Below are positions 28,628-38,781 of a stretch of DNA of 64,000 nt, piece after piece. The notes beneath the pieces were generated by a model. The model searched no databases, was not told the DNA's origin, and was given only the letters and a program-made list of their open reading frames with translations. Within the stretch, counting starts at the first letter, position 1, and every line of letters starts with the position of its first letter. The stretch is from assembly GCF_024171945.1 (NCBI RefSeq), contig NZ_JAMTCR010000002.1:310001-374000 (forward strand), given 5' to 3'. This DNA is from Actinokineospora globicatena. GTDB lineage: Bacteria > Actinomycetota > Actinomycetes > Mycobacteriales > Pseudonocardiaceae. A program made the translations under genes and the position numbers.

Positions 28628-31375
28628 ATGGGCAGATTCACGCGTTCGGCCCGACTCGCGCTGGCCGCCCTGGTCGGCGCGGTGGGGATACCCGTGCTGG
28701 TCGGCGTCGGCACGCAGGCCGCGGCGCTGGACACCAGCACGTGCGCGCCGTCGGTCAACCTGTTCACCGCGCTCAGCGGTGGCGATGGTCTACAGCTGTA
28801 CACCCACGACGAGCCGGAGTCCGGCATCGCCTCCATCCCGGTCAGCCAGGGCATCGGGAACGGCTGGAACGGCCGGGTGCTGACTGGGCCGAACGGGTAC
28901 GTCTACCACCTCAACGCCGCGGGCGATGTCGCCAGGCACCGCTGGTTGCCCTCGGGCGCCTGGGAGAACGGCGGCCAGTCGGTGCTCGTGGGCACCGGGT
29001 GGACCGGCTGGCAGACCGCGGCCCAGCACTACCGGATCACCGTCGACGCCAACGACCACTTCTACACCGTGAAGCCGGACGGCAAGCTGCGCTGGCACGC
29101 CTACACCCAGACCGGGTCGACCTACACCTGGCAGGAGCGCGAGCTGCAGTCCGGCTGGGACCGGTTCGACCAGGTCTTCGCCGGTGGTAAGGGCGTCCTC
29201 TACGCCAGGGCACCTGGTGAGGGCACCGGCAAGCTGTACCGGTTCGTCTACGACCACGTCACCAACACCTTCACCCAGAACAACCTGGTCGTCGGGGACG
29301 GGTGGAACGGCTTCAAGCAGCTGGCCTCCGGCGGCGGCGACGTGATCTACGCGCTGCGCACCAACGGCGAGCTCTGGTGGTACCGCTACCGGCCGACGCA
29401 GGCCGCGTGGGCGAACAACCCGGCGGGCGCGGAGAAGACGCTGCTCGCGGGCTGGTGGACCGGGGTCGACGAGTTCGCCCCCGCCATCGACGCCTGCTCG
29501 CCGAGCAGCCTGGCCACCGACGTGGTCTGCGCACCGCAGGTCGACCTGCACTCCACCGGGGCGTCGGGCGGGTTGACGCTCAACCGCCAGGAGGAGGTCG
29601 AGGTCGGCTACTTCGGCCGCAAGGGCGCCATCACCAGCATCGGCGGCGGCCCCGGCTGGGCGAACCGGGTGCTGCGCGGGCCTGGCGGGTTGATCTACTT
29701 CATCACCCCGGCCGGTGAGCTGCGCAGCCACCAGTGGAGCGCGTCGGGCTGGACCGACGGCGGTGTCTCGCTGCTCAAGGGCACCGGCTGGACCGGGTTC
29801 GACCAGCCCGCCAACCGCTACCGGATCACCGTCGACGCCGCGGGTGACTTCTACTGGGTCAAGGACAACTCGGAACTGGTCCGCTCCCGCCGCGACTCCG
29901 GCGGCACCTGGACGCACGAGACCCTGGACTACGGCTGGGGCCGCTACAACCAGGTCTTCGCCGCGGGCAACGGCGTCATCTACGCCCGCGACGGCTCCAT
30001 CGGCGACGGGACCGTGTACCGCTTCCACTACGACGTCGCCAGCAGGCGGTGGTTGGACTACGGCACCTCGCTGAGCACCGGGTGGAACGGCTTCAAGCAG
30101 CTCGTCTCGCCCGGTGGCGACATCATCCTCGGCCTCACCGGCGGTTCGGGGGTGTTCTGGTACCGCTGGGACCCGGCGGCCAAGCTGTTCGCACTCAGCG
30201 GTCGCGGTGTCACCAAGGAGTTCCTGCTCGCCTGGGACGGCGCGAACGAGATCACGGCGGACATCACCGCGTGCACCGCGGTCGCGCCGCCGACGGTCCC
30301 GGCGGTGACGCCCGCCGGGCCCAACAGCGAGCGGGGCGCGCTGGTCTACAACCCGGGCACGCAGAAGCTCGACGCGGCCTACGTCAGCGACCAGAACCAG
30401 CTCTACCTGGGCAGCCAGTCCTCGCAGAACAGCCCGGTGATCACCTTCGACCCGGCGCTGACCGGGCCCAGCTACACCGGGACGCCGAGCCTGGCGGTCG
30501 GCTCGGACGGCGCGCTGGTGGTGGCGGTCAACGCGACCGACGCCCAGACCAGGACCTCGGCCCGCACCGGTCCGATCACCGCGCCGTGGACGGCGGCGGT
30601 GTCGCAGCGCGGCACCTTCGCCAACAGCCCGACCCTGGTGCGCGGCGGTGACGGCCTGCTCTCGGCCTTCGCGGTCGACGGCGCGGGCAAGCTCTGGTGG
30701 TCCAAGCAGTTCTCCGCCACCAAGGCGTTCGCACCGTGGCGGCTCGCGGGCAGCACGACCATCACGGCGGACTTCGCGGTCCTGGCCAACGGCAACGACT
30801 TCGAGGTCGTCTACCGCACCACGTCGAACGCGGCGGCGGTGAGCAAGGTCGTCAACGGCGTGGCCTCGGCGCCGCGGACCGCCGCCGGTGTCACCGTCGG
30901 GTCCGCCCCGGCCGGTGTCGTGTTCGCCGACGGCAAGGTCCAGCTCGTGGTCCGGGCCGCGGACGGCAAGCTGCACACCCAGAAGGAGACCGCGTCCGGA
31001 TTCACCGCGGGGTGGACCGAGATCGGCGCGTCCCAGGCGACCTACGCGGGTTCGCCGAGCGCCATCCTCAACACGCACGGCATCGTCGAGGTCGCCGTGC
31101 GCGGCAGCGACGGCTACGTGTACCGCGGGGGCCAGACCGTGCCCGGCTCGAGCACGTGGCGCTCGTGGGCGACCAACCTGGACCCGGCGGCGAGTGACCC
31201 GGTGCTGGCCAAGGCGTCCGGTGTGGAGCAGCGGGTGTTCTTCCGCGACGGCTACGGGGGCTCGTACCTGTGGTACGTCGAGGCGTACAACTCCAGCCAG
31301 CAGTTCGCGGCGGGCACGAGGCCGGGGACCGAGCGGGTGGAGATCAAGTCGGTGAAGGGCAAGGCTCCGAGGTAG
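28628..31375 (+). CDS. Secreted tachylectin-type beta-propeller protein
   Basis: A 915-residue protein with a Sec signal peptide (about 1-35, cleavage near TQAAA). Two tandem tachylectin-2-like propellers follow (about 40-300 and 305-555). Blades repeat phrases such as GNGWNGRVLTGPNGYVYHL, VGTGWTGWQTAAQHYRITVD and GWDRFDQVFAGG. A third, different propeller-like region (about 575-900) has PLL-type lectin repeats. Tachylectin-2 binds GlcNAc/GalNAc, so surface or peptidoglycan glycan binding is likely. ATG 28628 is chosen over GTG 28616 because GGAGGA precedes it. It is divergent from the RHS gene and could act with it in cell-surface contact, but that is inference. Confidence 0.83.
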   Translation: MGRFTRSARLALAALVGAVGIPVLVGVGTQAAALDTSTCAPSVNLFTALSGGDGLQLYTHDEPESGIASIPVSQGIGNGWNGRVLTGPNGYVYHLNAAGDVARHRWLPSGAWENGGQSVLVGTGWTGWQTAAQHYRITVDANDHFYTVKPDGKLRWHAYTQTGSTYTWQERELQSGWDRFDQVFAGGKGVLYARAPGEGTGKLYRFVYDHVTNTFTQNNLVVGDGWNGFKQLASGGGDVIYALRTNGELWWYRYRPTQAAWANNPAGAEKTLLAGWWTGVDEFAPAIDACSPSSLATDVVCAPQVDLHSTGASGGLTLNRQEEVEVGYFGRKGAITSIGGGPGWANRVLRGPGGLIYFITPAGELRSHQWSASGWTDGGVSLLKGTGWTGFDQPANRYRITVDAAGDFYWVKDNSELVRSRRDSGGTWTHETLDYGWGRYNQVFAAGNGVIYARDGSIGDGTVYRFHYDVASRRWLDYGTSLSTGWNGFKQLVSPGGDIILGLTGGSGVFWYRWDPAAKLFALSGRGVTKEFLLAWDGANEITADITACTAVAPPTVPAVTPAGPNSERGALVYNPGTQKLDAAYVSDQNQLYLGSQSSQNSPVITFDPALTGPSYTGTPSLAVGSDGALVVAVNATDAQTRTSARTGPITAPWTAAVSQRGTFANSPTLVRGGDGLLSAFAVDGAGKLWWSKQFSATKAFAPWRLAGSTTITADFAVLANGNDFEVVYRTTSNAAAVSKVVNGVASAPRTAAGVTVGSAPAGVVFADGKVQLVVRAADGKLHTQKETASGFTAGWTEIGASQATYAGSPSAILNTHGIVEVAVRGSDGYVYRGGQTVPGSSTWRSWATNLDPAASDPVLAKASGVEQRVFFRDGYGGSYLWYVEAYNSSQQFAAGTRPGTERVEIKSVKGKAPR

Positions 31376-31383
31376 TCGGAGCT

Positions 31384-31416
31384 GGCGGGCCCCGTGGTGG
31401 TACCACGGGGCCCGCC
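31384..31416. terminator. Perfect hairpin, bidirectional terminator
   Basis: A 15 bp perfect stem (arms 31384-31398 and 31402-31416) with a three-base loop lies between two convergent genes, 9 bases after the tachylectin stop and 2 bases after the TetR stop. There is no T-run, as is usual in high-GC actinobacteria. Confidence 0.8.
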
Positions 31417-31417
31417 G

Positions 31418-32053
31418 TCACCGTCCTTGCAGGACTGGTTTTCCGTCCAGGTTGGACAGTCCGTTCCAGGCGAGGTTGACCAGGTGTGCGGCGACGTCGA
31501 GTTTCTTGGGTTTGCGGGCCTCCAGCCACCACTGGCCGGTGAGGGCGACCATGCCGACCAGGGCCTGGCTGTAGAGCGCGGCGAGCTTGGGCTCGTAGCC
31601 GCGGCGGGCGAACTGGACGCCGAGGATGTGCTCGACCTGGCTGGCGATGTCGTTGAGCAGGCTGGAGAAGGTGCCGGTCGTGGTGGCGACCGGGGAGTCG
31701 CGGACCAGGATGCGGAAGCCGTCGGTGCTGCTCTCGACGTAGTCCAACAGCGACAGTGCGGCGCGCTCCAGCAGCACCCTGGGGTGCTCCTCCTCGGACA
31801 GCGCGTTGGTCATGCCCTCGAGCAGGGTCTCCATCTCGCGGTCGACGACGACCGCGTAGATGCCCTCCTTGCCGCCGAAGTGCTCGTACACCACCGGCTT
31901 GCTGACCGAGGCGCGGTGGGCGATCTCCTCCACCGAGGTGCCGTCGAACCCCTTCTCCGCGAACAGGGACCTGGCGACGTCGAGCAGCTGCTGCCTGCGC
32001 TCCTTGCCGGTCATCCGGACGCGGGGGGTCTCGATCTTTCTCGGCACCGGCAC
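31418..32053 (-). CDS. TetR-family regulator of the desaturase
   Basis: A 211-residue TetR protein. The N-terminal helix-turn-helix (LLDVARSLFAEKGFDGTSVEEIAHRASVSKPVVYEHF, about 23-58) is standard. The C-terminal ligand domain ends in helices rich in Trp and Leu (VALTGQWWLEARK), compatible with an acyl-chain ligand. It lies 56 bases downstream of the acyl-CoA desaturase on the same strand and is probably in its operon. A TetR gene (Rv1019) occupies the matching place beside glmU in M. tuberculosis. GTG 32053 is the start, with GTG 32047 also in frame. Confidence 0.85.
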   Translation of the reverse strand: MPVPRKIETPRVRMTGKERRQQLLDVARSLFAEKGFDGTSVEEIAHRASVSKPVVYEHFGGKEGIYAVVVDREMETLLEGMTNALSEEEHPRVLLERAALSLLDYVESSTDGFRILVRDSPVATTTGTFSSLLNDIASQVEHILGVQFARRGYEPKLAALYSQALVGMVALTGQWWLEARKPKKLDVAAHLVNLAWNGLSNLDGKPVLQGR

Positions 32054-32109
32054 AGCCTAGGGGGTCGGGGCGGGCGGTGCGGGTCGGTCGACCGGCACCG
32101 CCCCGCGCG

Positions 32110-33057
32110 CTAGCGGACGCTGAGCTTGGCCAACCTGGCCTCGGTGGGCCAGCGCACGTCGCTGACCCAGCCGAGCTTCTCGAAGATCCAGATCAGCCGG
32201 GCCGAGGTGTCGATCTGACCGCGCTGCACGCCGTGGCGGGCGCAGGTCGGGTCGGCGTGGTGCAGGTTGTGCCACGACTCGCCGAAGCTGAGGATGGCCA
32301 GCGGCCAGAAGTTGGCTGCCTTGTCGCGGCTGGCGAACGGGCGCTCGCCGATCATGTGGCAGATCGAGTTGGTCGACCAGGTCACGTGGTGCAGCACCGC
32401 GACCCGGACCAGGCTGGCCCAGAAGAACGCGGTCACCGCGCCCCACCACGACCAGGTGAGCAGGCCGCCGAGCAGCGCGGGCAGCAGGAAGGTGGCGACG
32501 GTCAGCAGCGGGAACAGCTTGCTGACCCGGACGATGTCCTTGTCCGCCAACAGGTCCGGCGCGAAGCGCTCCTTGTTGGTCACGTCGTTGTCGAAGATCC
32601 AGCCCATGTGCGCGTGCCAGAAGCCGCGGGCGAGCGCCATCGGCGAGGTGCCGAACAGCCACGGCGAGTGCGGGTCGCCCTCGCGGTCGGAGAACGCGTG
32701 GTGGCGGCGGTGGTCGGCGACCCAGGTGGTCGGCGGGCTCTGCACGGCCATGCTGCCCATCACCGCGAGCACGATCTTGAGCGGCCGCTTGGCCTTGAAC
32801 GAGCCGTGGGTGAACAGCCGGTGGTAGCCGACGGTCACGCCGAGGCCGGAGAAGTAGAAGAAGAACACCGCGAGCGCGATGTCGACCCAGCCAAGTCCCC
32901 AGCCCCAGGCGAGCGGCACCGCGGCGATCAGCGCGGCGAACGGCACGAGGATGAAGATGTACACGGCGATCCGCGAGGTCAGCGTGCGCTTGCCCTCGAA
33001 CATCGGTTTCCGCCCCGTGGGCGGCTGATCCGTGGTGGCGTCGAGCGTGCTCGTCAT
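32110..33057 (-). CDS. Delta-9 acyl-CoA desaturase, membrane-bound
   Basis: A 315-residue integral membrane di-iron desaturase. The three histidine boxes are complete: HRLFTH (79-84), HRRHH (116-120) and WHNLHH (262-267). Four hydrophobic segments surround them. It introduces a double bond into long-chain acyl-CoA to adjust membrane fluidity, drawing electrons from a ferredoxin/flavodoxin reductase system that is not encoded nearby. ATG 33057 has GAGAGGG upstream. The TetR gene follows, and a tandem repeat that looks like its operator lies 49-78 bases before the start, suggesting feedback control. Confidence 0.93.
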   Translation of the reverse strand: MTSTLDATTDQPPTGRKPMFEGKRTLTSRIAVYIFILVPFAALIAAVPLAWGWGLGWVDIALAVFFFYFSGLGVTVGYHRLFTHGSFKAKRPLKIVLAVMGSMAVQSPPTTWVADHRRHHAFSDREGDPHSPWLFGTSPMALARGFWHAHMGWIFDNDVTNKERFAPDLLADKDIVRVSKLFPLLTVATFLLPALLGGLLTWSWWGAVTAFFWASLVRVAVLHHVTWSTNSICHMIGERPFASRDKAANFWPLAILSFGESWHNLHHADPTCARHGVQRGQIDTSARLIWIFEKLGWVSDVRWPTEARLAKLSVR

Positions 33058-33105
33058 GGTGTCCCTCTCTCCGAACCCGGGGCCTGCGGACTAAGGCCCG
33101 GCTTA

Positions 33106-33135
33106 CCTACGGCGCCGTAACCTACGACAGCGTAA
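33106..33135 (-). promoter_or_regulatory. Tandem 15 bp candidate TetR operator
   Basis: On the plus strand CCTACGGCGCCGTAA (33106-33120) is followed directly by CCTACGACAGCGTAA (33121-33135). Each unit contains a TACG..CGTA-type dyad, the first being a perfect 12 bp palindrome (33108-33119). The site lies 49-78 bases before the desaturase start. The rest of the 33058-33388 gap shows nothing I can name. Confidence 0.55.
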
Positions 33136-33388
33136 GGAACGATCCGGCCCGCGCGCCAGTGCCCGGGTCGTGCGCCACCCGACCCGGCCCCCGGGGTCGC
33201 TCAGCGTCGCTGACCTGGTGAACGACGGTCCGCACACATACCGCCCCGTTCGGTGACACCGCTGCGGATCTTGTGAGTCCGCTAACACCCGAACGGACGC
33301 GAGCGGGGGCCAATCGCCCGGGTAGGGCTGCCCCGGTGGGTACCCTCGTGCCACGATGTTCCCCACTGTGAGCGAACACCGCTCGCGA

Positions 33389-33459
33389 TCCGCCGTGGTG
33401 TAAAGGCAGCACCTTGGATTTTGGTTCCAATGGTTCAGGTTCGAATCCTGGCGGCGGAG
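33389..33459 (+). tRNA. tRNA-Gln (anticodon TTG)
   Basis: The acceptor arm TCCGCCG pairs with CGGCGGA (33452-33458), and G33459 is the discriminator. The anticodon stem TTGGA/TCCAA encloses the loop TTTTGGT with anticodon TTG, reading CAA. The T-arm GGTTCGAATCC is canonical. CCA is not encoded. In this high-GC genome a separate CTG-anticodon tRNA must exist elsewhere for CAG. Confidence 0.95.
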
Positions 33460-33540
33460 CAAGTCACACCTGAGTCACTCTCCCAGAACAGCCCTGACTC
33501 AGCACCGAGCAGACGCGTACGAGGGGGTGCCGCGCCGCAC

Positions 33541-35298
33541 GTGGACGACGAGCAGCGGGACCCAGGCGAACTGCCCGCGTTGGAGGAGCGCTCCGACGCC
33601 TGGCTGGTCGGGCGCGCACGGGAGCTGCTCGCGGTCATCCAGGTCAGCCCGATCGCCGAGCGGATCCGGCACACCGACGAGGTCGACCGGCTGCTCGCCG
33701 AGGCCCAGCACCGCGGTGAGCCGAGGATGGTCGCCCAGCTGCTGCGCTCCGCGGTCGCGGTCCGGGTGGTCAACAACGAGCTCGCCGACTCGGCGGAGCC
33801 CCTGCTCGACGAGATGCTCGCGCACACCCGCAGGCACGGCCTGGTGGTGCTGCAGGCCGACGCGCACGCGTTGCGCGGCCGCCGGTTGCTGCTGGCCGGT
33901 GCCGAGGACGCGGCGCTGACCGAGGCCGCCGTGGCGCTGGCCATGCTGGACGAGGACATCACCCCGGACGTGCTGCTCGGCGGCCGCAACTGGGACATGA
34001 TCATGGCGGCCACGCTGATGGACATCGGCACCGTGCTCACCCAGCTCGGCGTCTACGAGGTCGCCGACCAGGTGATGGCCAGGGCCAACAAGTGCATCCG
34101 GGCCAGCGCCGGGCCGCACCTGATCTCCGTGCACCTGATCAACCGGGCCCGGCTGCTGGTCGGCTGGGGACTGCGGCTCGAGCGCATCGGCGAGGACGAG
34201 CGGGCCGCCGAGCGGTTCGCCACCGCGGCGGCGATCGCGGTCGCGGTCGAGGCCCCGTTCCGCGAGTCGCTGTTCCCGCGCGACCCGAACCTCTCGGCCG
34301 CCGACCAGAACCCGATCATCGGCGCGGCACTGGCGCTGGCGCAGCCCTCCGGCGCGCACATCAACCGGCTGCAGCGGCTCTCGGCGTCGCTGCGGTACCC
34401 GCGCGAGTTGGTCATCGTCGCCGTGTCGCTCGCCAGGTGCCTGGAGCACGAGGGCCGCGAGGACGAGGCGGTCGAGGTGCTCGGCGAGGCGCGGTCGCGG
34501 ATGTACCACGAGGCGGCCGAACCGACGCTGCGGTTGTGCTTGATCCGCGAGTACGCACGGCTTTCCGGCCCCGAGGGCGGCCAGCGCACCACCGGCGCGC
34601 TCGAGCACTACGCGACCGAGTTGGAGGCCCAACTCTGGGACATGCGCGAGTCCCGGATCGCGACGCTCAACACCCGCCGTGAGCACGAACGGCTTTCCCG
34701 CATGCACGGCGCCATCGCCCGGCAGGCCTTGCAGGACCCGTTGACCGGACTGCCGAACCGGCGCGCGCTCGACGAACGGCTGGAGACGCTCGCGGGGTCA
34801 CCGGCCAACCACCCGCTCGCCGTGGCACTGGTCGACCTGGACGGTTTCAAGGGCGTCAACGACCGGATGTCGCACGCGGAGGGCGACGACGTGTTGCGCG
34901 TCGTGGCCAGCACGCTGCGCGATGCCTTGCGCGGCAGCGACATGGTGGCCCGCTACGGCGGCGACGAATTCATCGTATTGCTGCCCGGCGCGCCGCTCAC
35001 CGCGGCCGAGGCGGCGCTGCGCAGGGCCCTGACCGCGGTCGCCGGTCTCCCGCACGACCTCTCGCACGGGGTTACGCTGTCCATCGGCGTGGTGTCCTTG
35101 CGTCCACAGGAGACCGCCGTCCGCGCGCTGGCCAGGGCCGACGCCGCGATGTACCAGGCCAAGCGGGGCGGCGGCAACGACATCGTCGCCATCCACGCGG
35201 GCGAGGGCGACGGCGGCACCGAGGACGCGAAACCGGACACCGACCGCGCGGACGGCGAGCGGCTGGACCCGGCGTGGGTGCTCCCGGAGACCACGTAG
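33541..35298 (+). CDS. Diguanylate cyclase with N-terminal helical-repeat sensor
   Basis: A 585-residue cytosolic protein. Residues ~1-400 are helical and TPR-like ([44 protein letters not shown]). The C-terminal GGDEF domain begins at [10 protein letters not shown]. The active site GGDEF (473-477) is intact, and an inhibitory RxxD site (Arg464, Asp467) lies five residues before it, so it should make cyclic di-GMP with product inhibition. No EAL domain or membrane segment is seen. The start is GTG 33541; no other start lies in frame after the tRNA. It resembles the TPR-GGDEF proteins common in actinomycetes. Confidence 0.87.
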   Translation: MDDEQRDPGELPALEERSDAWLVGRARELLAVIQVSPIAERIRHTDEVDRLLAEAQHRGEPRMVAQLLRSAVAVRVVNNELADSAEPLLDEMLAHTRRHGLVVLQADAHALRGRRLLLAGAEDAALTEAAVALAMLDEDITPDVLLGGRNWDMIMAATLMDIGTVLTQLGVYEVADQVMARANKCIRASAGPHLISVHLINRARLLVGWGLRLERIGEDERAAERFATAAAIAVAVEAPFRESLFPRDPNLSAADQNPIIGAALALAQPSGAHINRLQRLSASLRYPRELVIVAVSLARCLEHEGREDEAVEVLGEARSRMYHEAAEPTLRLCLIREYARLSGPEGGQRTTGALEHYATELEAQLWDMRESRIATLNTRREHERLSRMHGAIARQALQDPLTGLPNRRALDERLETLAGSPANHPLAVALVDLDGFKGVNDRMSHAEGDDVLRVVASTLRDALRGSDMVARYGGDEFIVLLPGAPLTAAEAALRRALTAVAGLPHDLSHGVTLSIGVVSLRPQETAVRALARADAAMYQAKRGGGNDIVAIHAGEGDGGTEDAKPDTDRADGERLDPAWVLPETT

Positions 35299-35384
35299 GA
35301 TTCGGCACCGGTCGCCAGTCGTGCGCGCGATACCCCGCCGACGGCGGTCCCTTCCGCCTTGTCTCGCCAATGCTAGGGAGCGCG

Positions 35385-36869
35385 ATGTCTACAACCTCCC
35401 CCGATCGTGCACGCCTGGGTCAGGTCACCTCCGTCATCCTGGCCGCCGGGGAGGGCACCCGGATGCGGTCGGCCACCCCGAAGGTGCTGCACCCGGTCGC
35501 GGGCAGGCCGCTGGTCGAGCACGCCGTGCGGGCGGCCGCCGGCCTGGACCCCGACCACCTGGTCGTGGTGCTCGGGCACGGCAGGACCGCCGTGGGCGCG
35601 CACCTGGGCGGGGTCGCCGACGCGCTCGGCCGGGAGGTGACCACCGCCGTGCAGGAGACCCAGGACGGCACCGGTCACGCGGTCGCCTGCGGGCTGGCCC
35701 CGCTCGGCGCGGTCACCGGCACCGTGCTGGTGACTTACGGTGACGTCCCGCTGCTGGACACCCCCACGCTGACCGCGCTGCTCGCCGAGCACGCCGAGCA
35801 GGGCAACGCGGTGACCGTGCTGACCGCGCGGGTGCCGGACCCCACCGGGTACGGCCGGATCGTGCGCGCCGAGGACGGCACCGTCGAGCGGATCGTCGAG
35901 CACAAGGACGCCACCGAGGCCCAGCACGCCATCGACGAGGTCAACTCCGGGGTCTACGCCTTCGACGCCGCGGTGCTGGTGGACGGGCTGGCGCGGCTCA
36001 AGACCGACAACTCCCAGGGCGAGCTGTACCTGACCGACGTGCTCGGCACCGCCCGCGCCGACGGCCGCCGGGTGGGCGCGCTGGTGTGCGCCGACCCGTG
36101 GCTGGTCGAGGGGGTCAACGACCGGGTGCAGCTGGCGAAGCTGGGCACCGAGCTCAACCGGCGCACGGTGGAGGCCTGGATGCGGGCCGGCGTGACCGTC
36201 GTCGACCCGGCCACCACCTGGATCGAGCTCGGCGTGACCCTCGGCCGCGACGCGCGGATCGAGCCGAACACGCAGCTGCGCGGCGCCACCACCGTCGGTG
36301 AGGGCGCCCTGGTCGGACCGGACACCACGCTGACCGACGTGGTCGTCGGCGACGGCGCGGAGGTCGTCCGCACGCACGGCTCCTCCGCCCTCATCGGCGA
36401 CGGCGCGAGCGTCGGACCGTTCGCCTACCTGCGGCCCGGCACGAAGCTCGGCGCCCGGGGCAAGATCGGCACCTTCGTGGAGACCAAGAACGCCGACATC
36501 GGGGTGGGGTCGAAGGTCCCGCACCTGAGCTATGTGGGTGACGCCACGATCGGTGACCACAGCAACATCGGTGCGGCTAGCGTGTTCGTCAACTACGACG
36601 GGGTGAACAAGCACCACACAGTTGTCGGCTCCCACGTGCGCATGGGGTCGGACAACATGTACGTAGCGCCGGTCACCATCGGTGACGGCGCCTACAGCGG
36701 CGCCGGGACGGTCTTGCGCCGCGACGTGCCGCCGGGCGCGCTCGCGGTCTCGGGGACCCCCCAGCGCAACATCGAGAACTGGGTGGTGCGCCGCCGCCCG
36801 GGCACGGCAGCCGCGGACGCGGCGCAACGGGCACTCCCCGCCGACAGAACCAGCGAGGTCAACGGATGA
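35385..36869 (+). CDS. glmU: Bifunctional GlmU (GlcNAc-1-P uridyltransferase / GlcN-1-P acetyltransferase)
   Basis: A 494-residue GlmU making UDP-GlcNAc for peptidoglycan. The uridyltransferase domain has LAAGEGTRM (20-27), the HP motif after TPKVL, and GDVPLLD. The left-handed beta-helix of the acetyltransferase begins about residue 275, with hexapeptide repeats ([17 protein letters not shown]). It continues to [14 protein letters not shown] and the catalytic-region NYDG. The C-terminal tail is short, without the long extension of mycobacterial GlmU. ATG 35385 has AGGGAG upstream. The last bases overlap the prs start (ATGA), giving coupled translation. Confidence 0.96.
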   Translation: MSTTSPDRARLGQVTSVILAAGEGTRMRSATPKVLHPVAGRPLVEHAVRAAAGLDPDHLVVVLGHGRTAVGAHLGGVADALGREVTTAVQETQDGTGHAVACGLAPLGAVTGTVLVTYGDVPLLDTPTLTALLAEHAEQGNAVTVLTARVPDPTGYGRIVRAEDGTVERIVEHKDATEAQHAIDEVNSGVYAFDAAVLVDGLARLKTDNSQGELYLTDVLGTARADGRRVGALVCADPWLVEGVNDRVQLAKLGTELNRRTVEAWMRAGVTVVDPATTWIELGVTLGRDARIEPNTQLRGATTVGEGALVGPDTTLTDVVVGDGAEVVRTHGSSALIGDGASVGPFAYLRPGTKLGARGKIGTFVETKNADIGVGSKVPHLSYVGDATIGDHSNIGAASVFVNYDGVNKHHTVVGSHVRMGSDNMYVAPVTIGDGAYSGAGTVLRRDVPPGALAVSGTPQRNIENWVVRRRPGTAAADAAQRALPADRTSEVNG

Positions 36870-37846
36870 GCTTCAAGGCCGGTACCCCCAAGAAGAACCT
36901 GATGCTGTTCTCCGGCCGGGCGCACCCGGAGCTGGCGGAGGAGGTCGCCAAGCACCTCAACGTCAGCATCACCCCGCAGTCGGCCTACGACTTCGCCAAC
37001 GGCGAGATCTTCGTCCGGTTCGAGGAGTCGGTGCGCGGCTGCGATGCGTTCGTCATGCAGAGCGCCTGCGCCCCGATCAACCAGTGGGTCATGGAGCAGC
37101 TGCTCATGGTCGACGCGCTCAAGCGGGCCAGCGCCAAGCGGATCACCGTGATCATGCCGTTCTACCCGTACGCGCGGCAGGACAAGAAGCACAAGGGCCG
37201 CGAGCCGATCTCCGCGCGGCTCATCGCCGACCTGTTCAAGGTCGCGGGCGCCGACCGGATCATGACCGTGGACCTGCACACCGCGCAGATCCAGGGCTTC
37301 TTCGACGGCCCGGTCGACCACCTGTTCGCGCAGAACACGCTGGCCCGCTACATCAAGGACAACTACGCCACCGACAACATCGTGGTGGTCTCCCCGGACG
37401 CGGGCCGCACCAAGCTGGCCGAGAAGTGGGCCGACGACCTCGGCGGCGTGCCGATCGCCTTCATCCACAAGACCCGCGACCCGCTGCGGCCCAACGAGGT
37501 CGTCGCCAACCGGGTGGTCGGCGAGGTCGAGGGCAAGCTGTGCGTGGTCATCGACGACATGGTCGACACCGGCGGCACGATCGCCAAGGCGGTCCGCCAG
37601 CTGCTCGACGAGGGCGCAGCCGACGTGGTCATGGCCGCGACGCACGGCGTGCTCTCCGGCCCGGCCCGCGACCGGCTGCAGGGCAGCGGCGCGCGGGAGG
37701 TCATCTTCACCAACACGCTGCCCATCCCCGACGACAAGCGCTACCCCGGCATGACCGTGCTCTCGATCGCCCCGCTGCTGGCCCGCGCCATCCAGCAGGT
37801 GTTCGAGGACGGGTCGGTGACGTCGCTGTTCGACGGCGACGCCTGA
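36866..37846 (+). CDS. prs: Ribose-phosphate pyrophosphokinase (PRPP synthetase)
   Basis: A 326-residue class I PRPP synthetase converting ribose 5-phosphate and ATP to PRPP, the precursor of nucleotides, His and Trp and of decaprenyl-phosphoarabinose. The catalytic flexible-loop region ([18 protein letters not shown]), the Mg-binding [12 protein letters not shown] and the PRPP loop [13 protein letters not shown] are all intact. The ATG overlaps the glmU stop. The glmU-prs pair is conserved in actinobacteria. A hairpin follows 14 bases after the stop. Confidence 0.96.
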   Translation: MSFKAGTPKKNLMLFSGRAHPELAEEVAKHLNVSITPQSAYDFANGEIFVRFEESVRGCDAFVMQSACAPINQWVMEQLLMVDALKRASAKRITVIMPFYPYARQDKKHKGREPISARLIADLFKVAGADRIMTVDLHTAQIQGFFDGPVDHLFAQNTLARYIKDNYATDNIVVVSPDAGRTKLAEKWADDLGGVPIAFIHKTRDPLRPNEVVANRVVGEVEGKLCVVIDDMVDTGGTIAKAVRQLLDEGAADVVMAATHGVLSGPARDRLQGSGAREVIFTNTLPIPDDKRYPGMTVLSIAPLLARAIQQVFEDGSVTSLFDGDA

Positions 37847-37860
37847 GCGCACCGCGCGGC

Positions 37861-37883
37861 GGGGCGACCCCCGGGTTCGCCCC
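37861..37883 (+). terminator. Hairpin after prs
   Basis: GGGGCGA (37861-37867) pairs with TCGCCCC (37877-37883) across a nine-base loop, close behind the prs stop. There is no T-tract, so it is a modest terminator candidate separating glmU-prs from rplY-pth. Confidence 0.45.
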
Positions 37884-37956
37884 GCTGGTGACGCGTGCGT
37901 AAACTATTCGAGTTGCCTCGGCGAGGCGGGCATCGCGCCTGGCGTGATCGACGTGG

Positions 37957-37976
37957 CGGTTCGGTTCTTCGAACCG
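37957..37976 (+). promoter_or_regulatory. Hairpin in the rplY leader
   Basis: CGGTTCG and CGAACCG form a perfect 7 bp stem with a six-base loop about 100 bases before the rplY start. It may be a leader structure for ribosomal-protein control; no consensus was recognised. Confidence 0.3.
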
Positions 37977-38075
37977 TGGCGTCTCACTGCCTCCCGTGCC
38001 CCTTGCCGCAGGCCACCCGCCCCGACTGTGAAGTCGCGCCCCCGCCGCACTGCTGATCGCAAGGAGAGCACCACC

Positions 38076-38699
38076 GTGTCCGAGGTACGTCTGGCCGCCG
38101 AACAGCGCACCGAGTTCGGTAAGGGCGCCGCGCGCCGCACCCGCCGTGCGGGCAAGATCCCCGCCGTGCTCTACGGACACGGTTCCGACCCCAAGCACCT
38201 GGCCCTGCCCGGCCTGGAGTTCGCCCGCGTCGTGCGCGAGCACGGCCAGAACGCGGTGCTGACCCTCAACATCGGCTCGGACACCGAGCTGGCGCTGACC
38301 AAGACGGTCACCACGCACCCGCTGAAGAACTACATCGAGCACGTCGACCTGCTGCTGGTCCAGCGCGGCGAGAAGGTCACCGTCGAGATCCCGATCGTGG
38401 TCACCGGCGACGCCGTGCCCGGCACCCTGGTCACCCAGGACCTCACCAGCCTGCTGATCGAGGTCGAGGCGCTGCACATCCCCGAGCAGGTCGAGCTCAG
38501 CATCCAGGGCGTCGAGGCGAGCACCCAGATCACCGCCGCCCAGGTCGAGCTGCCCAAGGGCGCCGTGCTGGTGACCGACCCGGAGGCCCTGGTCCTCGCG
38601 GTCAACCCGGCGCCGACCGCCGCGCAGCTCGAGGCCGAGCTGGACACCGAGGGCGCGGGCGTCGTCGAGGAGCCGAAGTCGAGCTCCACCGAGAGCTGA
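38076..38699 (+). CDS. rplY: 50S ribosomal protein L25 (CTC family)
   Basis: A 207-residue long-form L25 that binds 5S rRNA. The N-terminal L25 domain ([26 protein letters not shown]) is followed by the TL5/CTC beta domain and an acidic, Ser-rich tail typical of actinobacteria. GTG 38076 has AAGGAG nine bases upstream. It precedes pth, the usual pairing, with 82 bases between them. Confidence 0.95.
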   Translation: MSEVRLAAEQRTEFGKGAARRTRRAGKIPAVLYGHGSDPKHLALPGLEFARVVREHGQNAVLTLNIGSDTELALTKTVTTHPLKNYIEHVDLLLVQRGEKVTVEIPIVVTGDAVPGTLVTQDLTSLLIEVEALHIPEQVELSIQGVEASTQITAAQVELPKGAVLVTDPEALVLAVNPAPTAAQLEAELDTEGAGVVEEPKSSSTES

Positions 38700-38781
38700 T
38701 CCCCTACGCTTCCCCGGTGCCCCGGTCCCCCCGCTCAGGGTCCGGGGCACCGTGCTGTCGGCAGGTGCGCGAGGAGGGGAC

